From positions 793,501 through 857,500 of the forward strand of contig JAFFSR010000299.1 of NCBI GenBank assembly GCA_017163975.1: a stretch of 64,000 nt of DNA, written 5' to 3'. Both the position numbers and the translations under genes were made by a program. Positions 20,022 to 30,200 of this stretch are shown here, in pieces (the first letter of the stretch is position 1; every line of letters starts with the position of its first letter). The notes under the pieces are model-generated. The model saw only the letters and a program-made list of their open reading frames with translations, was not told the origin of the DNA and did no database searches. This stretch comes from Anastatus disparis. Its lineage: Eukaryota > Arthropoda > Insecta > Hymenoptera > Eupelmidae.

Positions 20022-22472
20022 TTATGTTAGAAAAGGATGATAAATACTATTTAATTTACTTGATTCTAACATTAAATTTACATTATTTTTATTCTGAAAA
20101 ATGTGAATATTCTCAAAACTCTCCCTTTTAAATTTATTTTTAATATTATTTTCTAAAATTTCAACATTCACAAAATCAAAAGAATGAACGGAATTCAAAC
20201 AATGTTGCTTCAAACCCGACACAACATTTGGACTTCTCAAACTATATTTATGTTCATAAATTCGTTTCTTTAAATATCTACTTGTCTGTCCAATATAATA
20301 TTTATCACAATCATTACAATTGATCTTGTAAACGACTCCCGATTTTTCATCCTTCTCATCCTTATCTTTACAATTATTAAAAAATCTACCTAAATTATTA
20401 TTATTTCTAAAGAAAACTTGAATTTTATGTTTTTTGAATTCATTTCTAATTCTTTCTGACAAACCTCTAACATACGGCAAAACAAAATACAAGCTTCTAG
20501 TTTCTACATCAATTTTCTTTTTTAAATTACTATTATAAATTTCATTCACCCTCTCCTCAATCATTCTATTAACAAATTCGATTGGATAACTATTACTAAC
20601 AAAAGCCTTTCTAACAATGTTCAAATTTTCTTTTCTGAAATCTATATGTGATAACTTAATCGCGCGATCAATCACACCCTTTAAAGTACCAATTTTGTTT
20701 CCGAACTGGTGATGTGAATTAAAATTTAAAAATCTACCAGACCAAGTTGGCTTTCTATACCAATTTAGTTTAACTTTATTATTACTGTCCCTAATTACTT
20801 TAATATCCAAAAAACTCAACTGATTGTCTGACTCTATTTCTTTAATAAATTTAATTCTGTCATGAACAGAATTAAAAACATCGACCATTTCATCCACAAA
20901 ACAATCTGGCACCACAGCAAAGATGTCATCAACATATCTTTTATAAATTATTGGCTCAAAACTCAATTTCGACAAAGCAACACCCTCCAATTTTTTCATC
21001 ACCAAATTAGCTATCACAGGTGACAATGGTGATCCCATTGGATAACCATACCTCTGCTCATAAAAAATTTTATCAAAAGAAGAAACTGTATTATTAAAAA
21101 CTAATTGAAGTGCTTTAATCATTTCACTCTGAGTTAAACTAGTATATAAACTGATATTAGACCACCTCTCGCAAATGATCTCATTGACCATCTCCAGAGG
21201 TACATTCGTAAACAGAGATACAACGTCCAACGAAATCATTTTATGATCATTCGGAATATCAATATCTTTTATAATATCATAAAAACTCCAACTATCTTTA
21301 ACAAAAGAATTAGTTTTTCCAACTACATTAATTAAAATATCAGACAAAAACCGTGCAAGTTTATACGTAGGAAAATTAATTGACGATATTATTATTCTAT
21401 ATGTCAGCTGTTCTTTATGAATCTTAGGAAGCCCATAACACTTTGCAACTGTACCATTTTCACATTTTAGAAATTTAAAAACTTTATTATCTATAAAATC
21501 CTTCTTTTTCCAATATAACAATAAATCCTTTAGACTATCTTGTAACTTATTTATATATGGATTCCTAATTTTCTTATAAGTGGTGTCATCATCCAAAAGA
21601 AGCTTTAAATGATTCATGTATTCCCCCTTAAATGAAGCTACTGTTACATTACCCTTATCAGCCCTTTGAAAAATTATGTCTACATTATCCCTCAAAAATT
21701 TTTTTGTTACCTTTAAATCATGACACAAGTTCCCATAAATAAAATTATTGAATCTATTCTCCCTTTTAAAATTCCCTATAATCTTAACCAATGATCCCCT
21801 ACAATCTTTCTTCAATTCATCATTAAAACCAACAACACTACTTTCCACATCTGCAATAATTTCTTTAATCGGAAGATCATTGTTTAAGTATGGTAAAGCA
21901 AACTCTGCTCCCCTTGACATAACATTCACCACTTCATTAGGTATTACTCTATCAGTCAGATTTCTGAACCAACCATCATTACCATTATAATGATTGATTT
22001 GAGAGTGTTTTTTCCGAACAAGATATTCAAATTTTCTTTTTAAATTTTTCCTTTTCATATATTTTACTTTATTAAAGTGCCTCTCCTGATTATGAAAAAA
22101 TTCATGTAAATCATTATAATTCATAACTCTATATAAATATAATTCAAGACCCAACAAATATCTATTTAAACCATTAATATCAAAATTAACATTTTTAATC
22201 TCTAAATTTAATAATTTATTTTTAAAAAAAAAAATGCTTTTTTCTAAATCATGAGAAACTCTTTTGTTGCTATATTGATAAAAATATCCACCATCAAACC
22301 TATTATCAATATGCTTTGGAAAGTTATTTGATTTCCTACATCTTAAAAGAAAAGTTAATTGTTCCCTCAAAATTAAAATTCTAACAACACCCTTAACCCA
22401 TTTTGAACAATAATCTTTTACTATCCTCCCATATTTTAAATTTATATGTCTAAAATAAAACATAATAACCAC
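20022..22472 (-). CDS. Penelope-like reverse transcriptase with GIY-YIG endonuclease
   Basis: The 816-codon ORF is intact. It holds an RT with fingers and palm motifs (GNVTVASFKGEY, CYGLPKIHKEQLTYRIIIS, MISLDVVSLFTNVPLEM, GYPMGSPLSPVIANLVMKK) and the catalytic YVDD at about residue 510. It ends in a GIY-YIG nuclease module preceded by a Cys pair (CNDCDKYYIGQTSRYLKKRI, about residue 715-735). Length and order match the Penelope family. The RT primes on DNA ends, and the nuclease would cut the target. The first methionine lies only 17 bp from the internal copy of the terminal repeat, so translation starting in the repeat is possible but not shown. Confidence 0.92.
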   Translation of the reverse strand: MVIMFYFRHINLKYGRIVKDYCSKWVKGVVRILILREQLTFLLRCRKSNNFPKHIDNRFDGGYFYQYSNKRVSHDLEKSIFFFKNKLLNLEIKNVNFDINGLNRYLLGLELYLYRVMNYNDLHEFFHNQERHFNKVKYMKRKNLKRKFEYLVRKKHSQINHYNGNDGWFRNLTDRVIPNEVVNVMSRGAEFALPYLNNDLPIKEIIADVESSVVGFNDELKKDCRGSLVKIIGNFKRENRFNNFIYGNLCHDLKVTKKFLRDNVDIIFQRADKGNVTVASFKGEYMNHLKLLLDDDTTYKKIRNPYINKLQDSLKDLLLYWKKKDFIDNKVFKFLKCENGTVAKCYGLPKIHKEQLTYRIIISSINFPTYKLARFLSDILINVVGKTNSFVKDSWSFYDIIKDIDIPNDHKMISLDVVSLFTNVPLEMVNEIICERWSNISLYTSLTQSEMIKALQLVFNNTVSSFDKIFYEQRYGYPMGSPLSPVIANLVMKKLEGVALSKLSFEPIIYKRYVDDIFAVVPDCFVDEMVDVFNSVHDRIKFIKEIESDNQLSFLDIKVIRDSNNKVKLNWYRKPTWSGRFLNFNSHHQFGNKIGTLKGVIDRAIKLSHIDFRKENLNIVRKAFVSNSYPIEFVNRMIEERVNEIYNSNLKKKIDVETRSLYFVLPYVRGLSERIRNEFKKHKIQVFFRNNNNLGRFFNNCKDKDEKDEKSGVVYKINCNDCDKYYIGQTSRYLKKRIYEHKYSLRSPNVVSGLKQHCLNSVHSFDFVNVEILENNIKNKFKRESFENIHIFQNKNNVNLMLESSKLNSIYHPFLT

Positions 22473-22488
22473 CCAATAGACCTTTTAG

Positions 22489-22747
22489 AAATAAAAACAA
22501 TACTTATGTCGACTGAATAATAAATAGGATGATAAATATTTCCATCGGTCTTACAGTCAATTTAAAATCTATATAATAAAATAATTAAATAAATATGGAC
22601 AGTCAGACTGCCCTTGTTTATAATCACCCCCGTATGATACGGGGGTAATTATAAACAAGGGCAGTCTGACTGTCCATATTTATTTAATTATTTTATTAAA
22701 TAGATTTTAAATTGACTGTAAGACCGATGGAGATATTTATCATCCTA
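22489..22747. repeat. Penelope pLTR copy plus inverted copy (hairpin terminus)
   Basis: The direct copy 22489-22634 is followed at GTATGATAC by its own reverse complement to 22747, giving hairpin arms of about 110 bp with a very small loop. The inverted copy has a few substitutions relative to the direct one. Confidence 0.85.
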
Positions 22748-22760
22748 TTCATTTATTAAA

Positions 22761-23104
22761 TTTCACTTTATTTATTTTATTTGTTTGCACTTTATATTTT
22801 ATTTCATTTATGTATATTCACTTCATATATTTTATTTTATTTATGTATTTTCACTTTATATCATTTATTTTATATATTTGCACTTTATGTTTTATTTCAT
22901 TTATATATTTTCACTTTATATATTTTATTTTATTTATGTATTTTCACTTTATATGATTTATTTTATATATTTGCATTTTATATTGCTTTTGTATTTATTT
23001 AATTGCCTACTTTTATATATATTTGTTATTTCTCACTTCTGATTGAATATTATATTTTTATACTAATAATCTTCAAGTATATTTAACACGATCCTTCAAT
23101 TAAA
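22761..23104. repeat. AT-rich leader, second part, with a tandem repeat
   Basis: Two copies of a unit of about 93 bp beginning TTGCACTTTAT lie between 22784 and 22970. The repeated TTTCACTTTATAT words create spurious hydrophobic open frames. No gene. Confidence 0.6.
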
Positions 23105-23106
23105 AA

Positions 23107-23121
23107 TTTTTACTGGAACCA
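23107..23121 (-). other. Candidate primer-binding site
   Basis: On the minus strand, TGGTTCCAGTAAAAA begins three bases inside the 5' LTR edge (CTTAACA). A TGG start is expected for pairing with the tRNA CCA end. I could not assign the tRNA. Confidence 0.35.
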
Positions 23122-23124
23122 AAA

Positions 23125-25027
23125 TGTTAAGTCCTGGCTTTACACCAGGACGGAGTTAATGATTGATTATGTTGTTGATATGAGGAAAATATATTTTATT
23201 ATAATATTAAATAAAAGAACAAAGTTTAATTTTAAAATATTTAATTTGAAAGTTAAGTCTAGTGATAGAAAAGCTCTACCAATTTTAATTGTTACACGGA
23301 AAAAGGAAAATACCTGAAAAGAATGTACTAATTTGAGTCAGTACTAGAAAGAATATTACCAGTCGTTTTTTAATTGATACTCAGTATATATTTTAAAACG
23401 ACCTATATAAGTACATTTTTTAACGCGACTCGTCCCAAGAATTGTGTGGTATAGTACCGAATTTTTCCGTACTACGGGACTAAATTATCTTTTACTAACA
23501 TAGTACCTATACAATATTTACTGCGGCGCTGTCGAATATGAAACTTCAATACAGCTAATTTATCATAATGTAAAAACCATTAAATTGCATAAAAATTTTT
23601 AGCAATCAATAAATATAATATCGATCATATAATATGTAAAAATTTCAAATTATTAATTATTAATTTTAAACTTTAGTTGATTATTATAAACGGGAAAAAG
23701 CAGATGAATTTTTTTGCTACAATAAAGAAATTTGTAAGATTAAGCTTGAGTGCGGACAACTCATGAAATCCACCGGGATGCTATACATAAAAAGTTATAT
23801 ACAAACTTACGATGTATAGTATTTCGAGGTTACGTTTGTCAAGCTTGATCTAACTTTCAATCCAAGTTTATAAAAGAAATAAATTCAAATGACTTTTTAT
23901 TTTAACAAAAATAATTGTACTAACATAGCTATAGCGCGGATACGTTAGAATATTTGTTTGATTAATGAATTTAAAAAGATGTCAACAAAATAAAAAAGCA
24001 AAAATCGATTCTAACAGCTCTGACATCCTGTTAAGTTGAAAATGAATTATTAGTAATTTAAAAGGGTTATATATTATAAAAATGATTTTAGAATCATCAA
24101 TTTTTAATTCTAGTATGGGAAAATCAGTTCTATATATAGCAATTATATTCTCTGCAAAATTTTACCCCTGGATCGGATAGGTGAAATATCAGTCCTAGTA
24201 CCGAAAAAATAGGTACTACGTAGCGGAAATTCATGCACTCAGTTCGTAATATAGTTATGCCAGCACTAGTAGTTAAAATTTGAAGTATAGTATTGATTAA
24301 AATTATACTATTACATTTTTTTTCAATACTTTATCACAGAAATAATACATACTACGTGTAGTATTGATTTTAATGGTATTTACCTTTTTCCGTGTATGAA
24401 TCGTTCTCACGATTAAATATACTTGAATTGAAATAATGTAGATCAAAATATAATTGTAAGAATCTTACCTTGATTCGGCTGAGTAGATACAGGCAGATAG
24501 TAAATAAGTACACTTGATTTAATATTTTAATTATAGTGATTTTATTTGTTACTTTTATAATAAACTGAATATAGTGCGCGAATATTTGAATAATTTTATA
24601 GTACGAGGAATATAGTTATAATAATTGTATCTTTGAAGTGCTTGTAGAAATTCTTTGATAAAGTGCTTTGAAAAAGTGTCTGCTTTAAAGTGCTTATTGA
24701 AGTGCTCCTTTATCCTGAATTGATCTGTCTTTTTATATTGATGATCCCTGCCTTGTTTAAGAATTTGAATTGGTGTCAACTGATGGAGCAATGCTTATTC
24801 TGCATTTTGACTTTTATTGAATGATATGGTTAACGTAGTAAATCTGGTTTGTGTAGTCTTCGTAATTGTACTTACTTTGTTAATTCTGAAAATCGCATTG
24901 CACTTGGTTTCTTAACAAATGACTTACTTTTACAATATGCTTGCTAAGGTAAATTAGCTGATTGATCAATAACTGCATATTTTTGGAATGATAAATTTTA
25001 AAATAAAAGATACGTCGTGACGTAACA
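23125..25027 (-). repeat. 5' LTR of the large retroelement (801 bp plus insertion)
   Basis: Same sequence as the other LTR apart from about five substitutions (for example GGAGTT for GGAATT, GTACGAGG for GTGCGAGG). It is interrupted by the 1100-bp TA element and its 2-bp duplication. 1903 minus 1102 gives 801 bp. Confidence 0.9.
23295..24394. mobile_element. 1100-bp TA-flanked inverted-repeat element, copy 1
   Basis: TA duplication (23293-23294, 24395-24396) proven by the empty site in the other LTR (GTTATGAATCG near 5116). Termini CACGGAAAAAGGAAAATACC and, inverted, CACGGAAAAAGGTAAATACC match at 19 of 20. No transposase ORF. The TA target suggests a Tc1/mariner-type source. Interior 23700-24030 resembles the 403-bp TTAA element and even retains a TTAA-type end (CAGCTCTGACATCCTGTTAA). 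Confidence 0.88.
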
Positions 25028-26015
25028 GTCCAACCAAATGTTGGTTAATTCAAATAAATGCTAATTCAAATAAACGTGTTTTTAATTCAAAACTAATTTA
25101 TTTCATTCAAACAAATATTTTAGTTCAAATTAATAAATATTAATTCAAAATCATTTTGTTCTATCAAACAAATTGAATATTTGATTTCAAATAAACCGTT
25201 TATTTGATTTAAATAATGATTCTGCATTATCCAACTGAATGTTGGTTAATTCAAATAAATGCTAATTCAAATAAACGTGTTTTTAATTCAAAACTAAGTT
25301 ATTTTATTCAAACTAATAATTTAGTTTAATTCAATATATATTTATTCAAATTTATTTTGTTCTATCAAACAAATGAAATATCTGATTTCAAATGAACCGT
25401 TTATTTGATTTGATTAATGATTCTGCATTATCCAACCAAATGTTGGTTGATTTAAATAAATGCCAATTCAAATAAACGTGTTTTTAATTAAAAACTAATT
25501 TATTTCATTCAAACAAAAGATTTAGTTTAATTCACTATATATTTATTCAAATTCATTTGGTTCTATCAAACAAATGAAATATCTGATTTCAAATGAATTA
25601 TTTATTTGATTTAATTAATTATTTGGTTTTGTCAAACTAAATGTTGGTTAATTCAAATAAATGCTAATTCAAATATACCATTTTTTATATTCAAAATCAG
25701 TTTGTTTCTTTTAAATAAATAATTTAGTTCAACTCAATAAATATTTATTTAAATTTATTTCGTCCTTTCAAACAAATGAATTTATTGATTTTAAATAAAC
25801 CATTTATTTGATTTAATTAATGAGTCTTTATAATCTAATTAAATGTTGTTTGATTCAAATGAATAAAAATTCAAATATTTTTGTTATTAATTTCAAATAA
25901 ATATTTGGTTGAAGCAAGAACTAAATATTTGATTTAACTAAATGTGTATTTGAATGAACTAATCGAAATTCAAATAAATATATTTAGTTGTTTCAATTAA
26001 ATTTTTTTTCAGTGT
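25028..26015. repeat. Array of about five 201-bp tandem repeats
   Basis: Units start at about 25030, 25231, 25432, 25632 and 25845 with CCAACCAAATGTTGG-type words followed by repeated ATTCAAATAAA. Divergence increases to the right. The array ends TTTTTTTTCAGTGTA, which looks like the terminus of a TA-targeting element (CACTGAAAAAAAA inverted), so the array may be the interior of a larger non-autonomous transposon. Confidence 0.7.
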
Positions 26016-26590
26016 AATTTTCAATCATACTTTTGGACTCAAATACGTATCAAAAGTGAAAAATACATAATTTTGGCCACAAAAGATACGTATCTTGTGC
26101 TCAAATTTACGTATTTCTACTGGCAATACGTATGCAAGCCCAAAACTGCGATTCAAAATTACGTATTTTTTGCATAAAATACCTATTAACGTTACATTTA
26201 TTTATCATGGAGCTCACCTTAGTTAAATATCCTCCGTTGTAATACGTATTAAAACAACGTATCATCAATATCAAATACCTACCTCATAATACGTTACGTA
26301 TCCCTAGTGGAAATCGAATCTGTGAATAACTGCGAATAACTGTGAATAACTGTGAATAACTGGAAATAACTGGAAATAACTGGGAATAACTGTGAATAAC
26401 TGTGAATAACTGGGAATAACTGGGAATAACTGTTATTCCTGTCTCAAACTGAACAGTTTATAACAGTTGTTCCCAGTTATTCACAGTTATTCCCAGTTAT
26501 TCACAGATTCGATTTCCACTAGGGATGGATTATGTAATTATGTTACAAATCTGTGATATGTAACAAAGATACGTATCTATTTTCAATGGG
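26016..26590. repeat. Region rich in TACGTA words, host of a small palindrome
   Basis: At least six copies of ATACGTAT or TACGTATT lie in 26040-26300 and resume after the nested palindrome (AAAGATACGTATC near 26570). No ORF. Confidence 0.4.
26302..26524. mobile_element. 223-bp palindrome with 10-bp internal repeats
   Basis: Ends CCCTAGTGGAAATCGAATCT are perfectly inverted at the right end, flanked by AT on both sides. The left arm has about eleven copies of a 10-bp unit (GTGAATAACT with GGGAATAACT and GGAAATAACT variants). The right arm has four or five in reverse. Confidence 0.7.
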
Positions 26591-28475
26591 GAACTCATAT
26601 AGAGAAATCGTTCACAAAGTAGTGATAGAAACTGATTCTCGCATAGTTTTTGTTGAAATACTGTACGAATTTCGCAGAGTTTTCACAGAAATTCTCTTAG
26701 GTTAATGCAAAAATGCTACATAGCATTTTACAGAGTTTCTGCAGATTGATGCTTCAGAAAATCTCCAGAAAAATTGCAATTTGCAACTTTAAGTTTCTGT
26801 CCAACTATAAAAAGTGGAAATATTTATTTTTTCAATATTATATCAAAACATTATGATACAATCACCTTAATTGATTTCTGTCAAAGACAAAGCCAATAAC
26901 AAGTTAAGCCTTGTGGTGTCAGCTCTCTGAATAACAGAATTTCGAAAGACACTGTCTAGCGACATAAAGACAAGCTTATGGTTGGAGACACGTTGCACAG
27001 TAGAAAAGAATCGAATTTTCGTATATTTAGAAATAAAAAAAATTTTAAAAAAACATTTTAAAAACACGTTTTTATAATGGAGAAAATACACTAAAAAGTA
27101 TTAAATGAATGAATTTACTTCATTTGTTGTAAAGTTTTCTCATTATTGTAATAAACTGTATAAAAGTAATTTCAAGGAAGTAAATTAATTTAATACTTTT
27201 TAGTCTATTTTCTCCATTATAAAAGCGTATTATTAAAATATTTTTTTTAAATTTTTTATTTTCTACTTTTCAGTTGAAATTGAATTTTTTATGAGAAATT
27301 TTTTTTAAAAGCTTGTATTTAATTGTATCTTCTATATATTCCCCTATTCCCTATACATTCCCATATCCCTATACATTCCTCTATCCTCTATATATTCCCG
27401 TATCTCCTATATATTCCCCTATCCCCTATATATTCCCCTATCCCTATGCATTTTCTACAACTATCAACTTAACAACATTCTATCAACTCGCCTCGACCCA
27501 AAGATGCCTCCCCACTCAAACTTCCTCGGAAATAACTTTACACACCCGTCATCGCCGACCAGACAAAGGATTATTGCATTGTCATCGGAGACCAAGATCT
27601 GTGTAAAATTTCAGAAATTCCCATCGACAAAAAGTGCCTTAAATAGTGCGTGCAAGATTTGATTATTCAAATATCATCGAAAATGGGAATTTCGGGATAA
27701 AAAAATTTGCAAACGATCTGAAAAAAATGTGGGAAATTCCGAATATAATTCTGAATTACAAAGCTATTTGAATTTTTCTAGATTCTTCAGCTGCAAACTG
27801 CGCACGGTAAAAATCGGTTTTGGACATTTTTGGGGCCCCCTTGGCAGCTTGGTGGCTGAAAATTTGCATATTTTTGTTATTTTGAAAATCATATTTTGAT
27901 TTATATTTTATTAACAAATTTAATATAAACAATACCTATTAAAAAGACCTCCTCATGTCGATTTTGAAAATACTTTTAAATTTGAATAATAATCATTTTA
28001 AAAAATGTAATTAAGAAAGTAATGATTGGTACACTTGTACGCATCTAAACCCAGTTCTTACGAATCCTGAACGAGGTAATTTAACCTAAAAGATTGCGTA
28101 TATATCAGTGCTACCGGTGAAATTATTGAAGCAACAAGCGCTGTACATACTTAAGTATTTAAATACTCCTAAATAAGATATTAATTGAATTAAAATGAAG
28201 AGAAAAAGACAAGGTGAATTAAATACAAAAGAAAATTTTGTTAAAGTTAAAAATGTGAGATTATAGTATCGTCTGACCGACGTTATTTATTCATAATAAA
28301 TAAGTGCCTGAATTTTCTCTTTTAAACTACAAATACATTGACTTTGGAAAATCAATAATCAATTTTAAAGATATTGAAATCTAGAAAAGAAAAAATATAC
28401 ATTTATCGTTCACACGTGTATATATATATTAGCATATATACAAAAGAAACTATGGAATAGGTTACACGTGGATGC
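26591..28475. other. Non-coding stretch with small repeats
   Basis: No supported gene. 27067-27235 contains an inverted pair around TTATAATGGAGAAAATA...CTAAAAAGTATTAAAT. 27340-27450 is a minisatellite of about 20-bp units (TATTCCCCTATCCCTATA). Confidence 0.5.
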
Positions 28476-28612
28476 TCTGTGACAGCGTCAAGAAAATTTG
28501 TGATGAATTGAAAAAGACGATTCCGTTTGTAAATAACAGACCTGGAAGAAAAGCGTTTCAGTCATTCTTAAATCGACATTTACAAAGAAGTAAAAGATTG
28601 CCTGAAATCTAA
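28476..28612 (+). pseudogene. Fragment resembling a pogo/CENP-B-type DNA-binding region
   Basis: A short open stretch reads DSVKKICDELKKTIPFVNN and then RPGRKAFQSFLNRH before TAA. The order of a helix, an IPF word and GRKxFxxFLxRH is like the second DNA-binding repeat of pogo/Tigger and CENP-B-like transposases. Nothing recognisable flanks it. Tentative. Confidence 0.3.
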
Positions 28613-29173
28613 ATAGAGTCGTAAATAATAGTACTGTTATTGAAACATAACCTCGAAACTGTCAGTTAAATTGTCGTAATGTTTGGGTTGTAATAACTGG
28701 TGTGTTCGTAATAAACTGGGTCGTAAAAATTGGATTGAGTTCGTAACAATAGGTTAAAAAAAATATTATTTTAAATTTAATATTAGTTAAATAATTTACT
28801 ATTTTAGTATACTTTTTTGTTATACAATTTTTAATTATGTTATGAATAATACGTTTCAAACATTTTCTGATTAAAAATTGTACTTATATCTAAGATTCAA
28901 TCGATTGAACTGACAAAGTCTACCGAGACTCGTGATAACTAGTGTCATTACCCTATAATTAATCTACGCATATACACAAATAAATAAATCCAAAAAGATT
29001 TTTTTATTTAATTCATGATAATTTAATTTTATATAGATCTCTCAAGCTCGATTTCCAAATTTCGTTTTCAATTTGCCGCTATTTTCAAAAGTATATCAGC
29101 ATTTCTATGTCTGTATATAATTAATACACGCACCCACATAAATAATAGCATATATATATATATATATATATAT
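28613..29173. other. AT-rich spacer ending in a (TA)n microsatellite
   Basis: No gene seen. A TA dinucleotide run occupies about 29152-29175. Confidence 0.5.
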
Positions 29174-29226
29174 ATACTAGGGGGGTACCTCCCTGCTCGC
29201 GCTGCTCGCCAACCCCCGTGCATATT
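29174..29226 (-). mobile_element. Possible Helitron 3' terminus
   Basis: On the minus strand, GGGGGTTGGCGAGCAGCGCG runs on to GGTACCCCCCTAG and then T in a TA tract. A GC-rich hairpin-forming segment ending in CTAG before a T is how Helitron 3' ends look. No 5' TC end or genes were linked to it. Confidence 0.35.
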
Positions 29227-29651
29227 CACATTAATGAAAATATCAGTCAGTAATGAAATTCGTACGGACAAAAACTATCAATAAAATTAATATTAATTAT
29301 ATATTTGTTCAGACAGATTTTCACACCACCCGAAGAGGTACTGTCAGTAATACCTTACAATTAATAATTTATAATATAAATTAAATAATAAAAAATGTAT
29401 GGTATTGCGACTCGTTGGTTTTTTTGTTTAACTTTAAATAATTATATAAAATCAATATAATAATTTTGAGTTATTTTAAGACACGTTAAAATTAATTAAA
29501 ATTATTCCATTTTTTTATACAATTATTTAAAATAAAACCATAGTTCTCTTCACCTGTAGCCCTACACAATCATGAGAGTCTATATTCCTTTCTCTTTATA
29601 CTATAGACTCTATTTACAATCCATCCTCCACCATCAGTATTACATATTTAA
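29227..29651. other. AT-rich spacer, nothing identified
   Basis: No ORF, repeat or RNA gene that I can support. Confidence 0.4.
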
Positions 29652-30050
29652 GAGTCAGCTGTATACCGACACAGTTACCTGTTTTACCGAATCTATTTAA
29701 AATTTATTTTTTATAAAAACTAATAGCTTCAGGCAGAAATAAAGAGATGGTTTCGATTCGTGTAATAGAAAGCAATATTTTCTCTGATAAGAATAATTTA
29801 ATTCCACCGTTTTATTTTCAAGAAAAGTTGGAATAACTTGAAAATCCCATTATTTGACACTAATTTCTAATTTTTAAGTTATTCCAACTTTTCTTAAAAA
29901 CGAAGCAATAAAATTAATTCATACTAATCAAAGAAAATATTACATTTTATTAAACACATCGAAACCATCTCTTTATTTTTGCCTCTTGTTGCTAATTTTG
30001 GGAAAAAAGTCAATTTTTCAATTAGAAAAGGACAGAGATACAGCGGACTC
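29652..30050. mobile_element. 399-bp TTAA-flanked element, family A copy 1
   Basis: TTAA at 29648-29651 and 30051-30054. Termini GAGTCAGCTGTATACC and, inverted, GAGTCCGCTGTATCTC. The interior is a palindrome around AAAAGTTGGAATAACTT with AAAACGAAGCAATAAAA. The same internal words occur in the element at 60675-61056. Confidence 0.65.
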
Positions 30051-30182
30051 TTAAACAGAGTTTTGAAAGTCGTTTTATTATTTGTACAATTCTTTATTAT
30101 ATTATTGTTATATAAAAATTTTTCAATTAATATTTATCTCTTTTAAATCTTTGTTTAATTATGTTTATTAGAATAATCAGGG

Positions 30183-30200
30183 AGCGCGGTAGCGCTCCTT
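30183..30200. repeat. GC-rich hairpin GGAGCGC-GGTA-GCGCTCC
   Basis: Perfect 7-bp stem with a GGTA loop in an AT-rich setting, followed by TTACGGCATGTTAGCGC. A second hairpin with a different 7-bp stem but the same loop is at 48001-48018. Confidence 0.5.

Larger units (their letters stand above)
19596..22747 (-). mobile_element. Penelope-like retroelement, apparently complete
   Basis: It has a single RT plus GIY-YIG ORF, a 146-bp direct repeat at both ends (from about 19594 to 19739, and 22489-22634), and an inverted copy of that repeat (22639-22747) fused head-to-head to the upstream copy. This pLTR-plus-inverted-tail layout is characteristic of Penelope elements. The 13-bp target duplication and intact ORF suggest recent activity. 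It is inserted in the leader of the large Gypsy-type element, so it is younger than that element. Confidence 0.88.
4542..25027 (-). mobile_element. Ty3/Gypsy-type LTR retroelement with env-position glycoprotein, six nested insertions
   Basis: Its bounds are set by 801-bp LTRs (TGTTA...TAACA on either strand) and a 4-bp GTCC target duplication (4538-4541, 25028-25031). Reading right to left on the minus strand: 5' LTR, candidate PBS, long AT-rich leader, gag, pro, RT, RNase H, integrase, glycoprotein, 3' LTR. Subtracting the nested elements and their duplications leaves about 12.8 kb, long for a Gypsy element. The LTRs differ at about five positions by eye, so the insertion is young, yet coding frames carry several frameshifts and stops besides the nested elements. 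The RT/RNase H/integrase order and motifs are Ty3/Gypsy. The combination with a chuvirus-like glycoprotein resembles errantivirus-style organisation but with a different env source. Confidence 0.9.

Noticed and set aside
22781..23042. Hydrophobic repetitive frames that look like a multi-pass membrane protein
   Set aside because: Encoded by the TTTCACTTTATAT tandem repeat in the retroelement leader. Low-complexity artefact.
27313..27606. 97-codon plus-strand frame
   Set aside because: Mostly translation of the TATTCCCCTATCCCTATA minisatellite.
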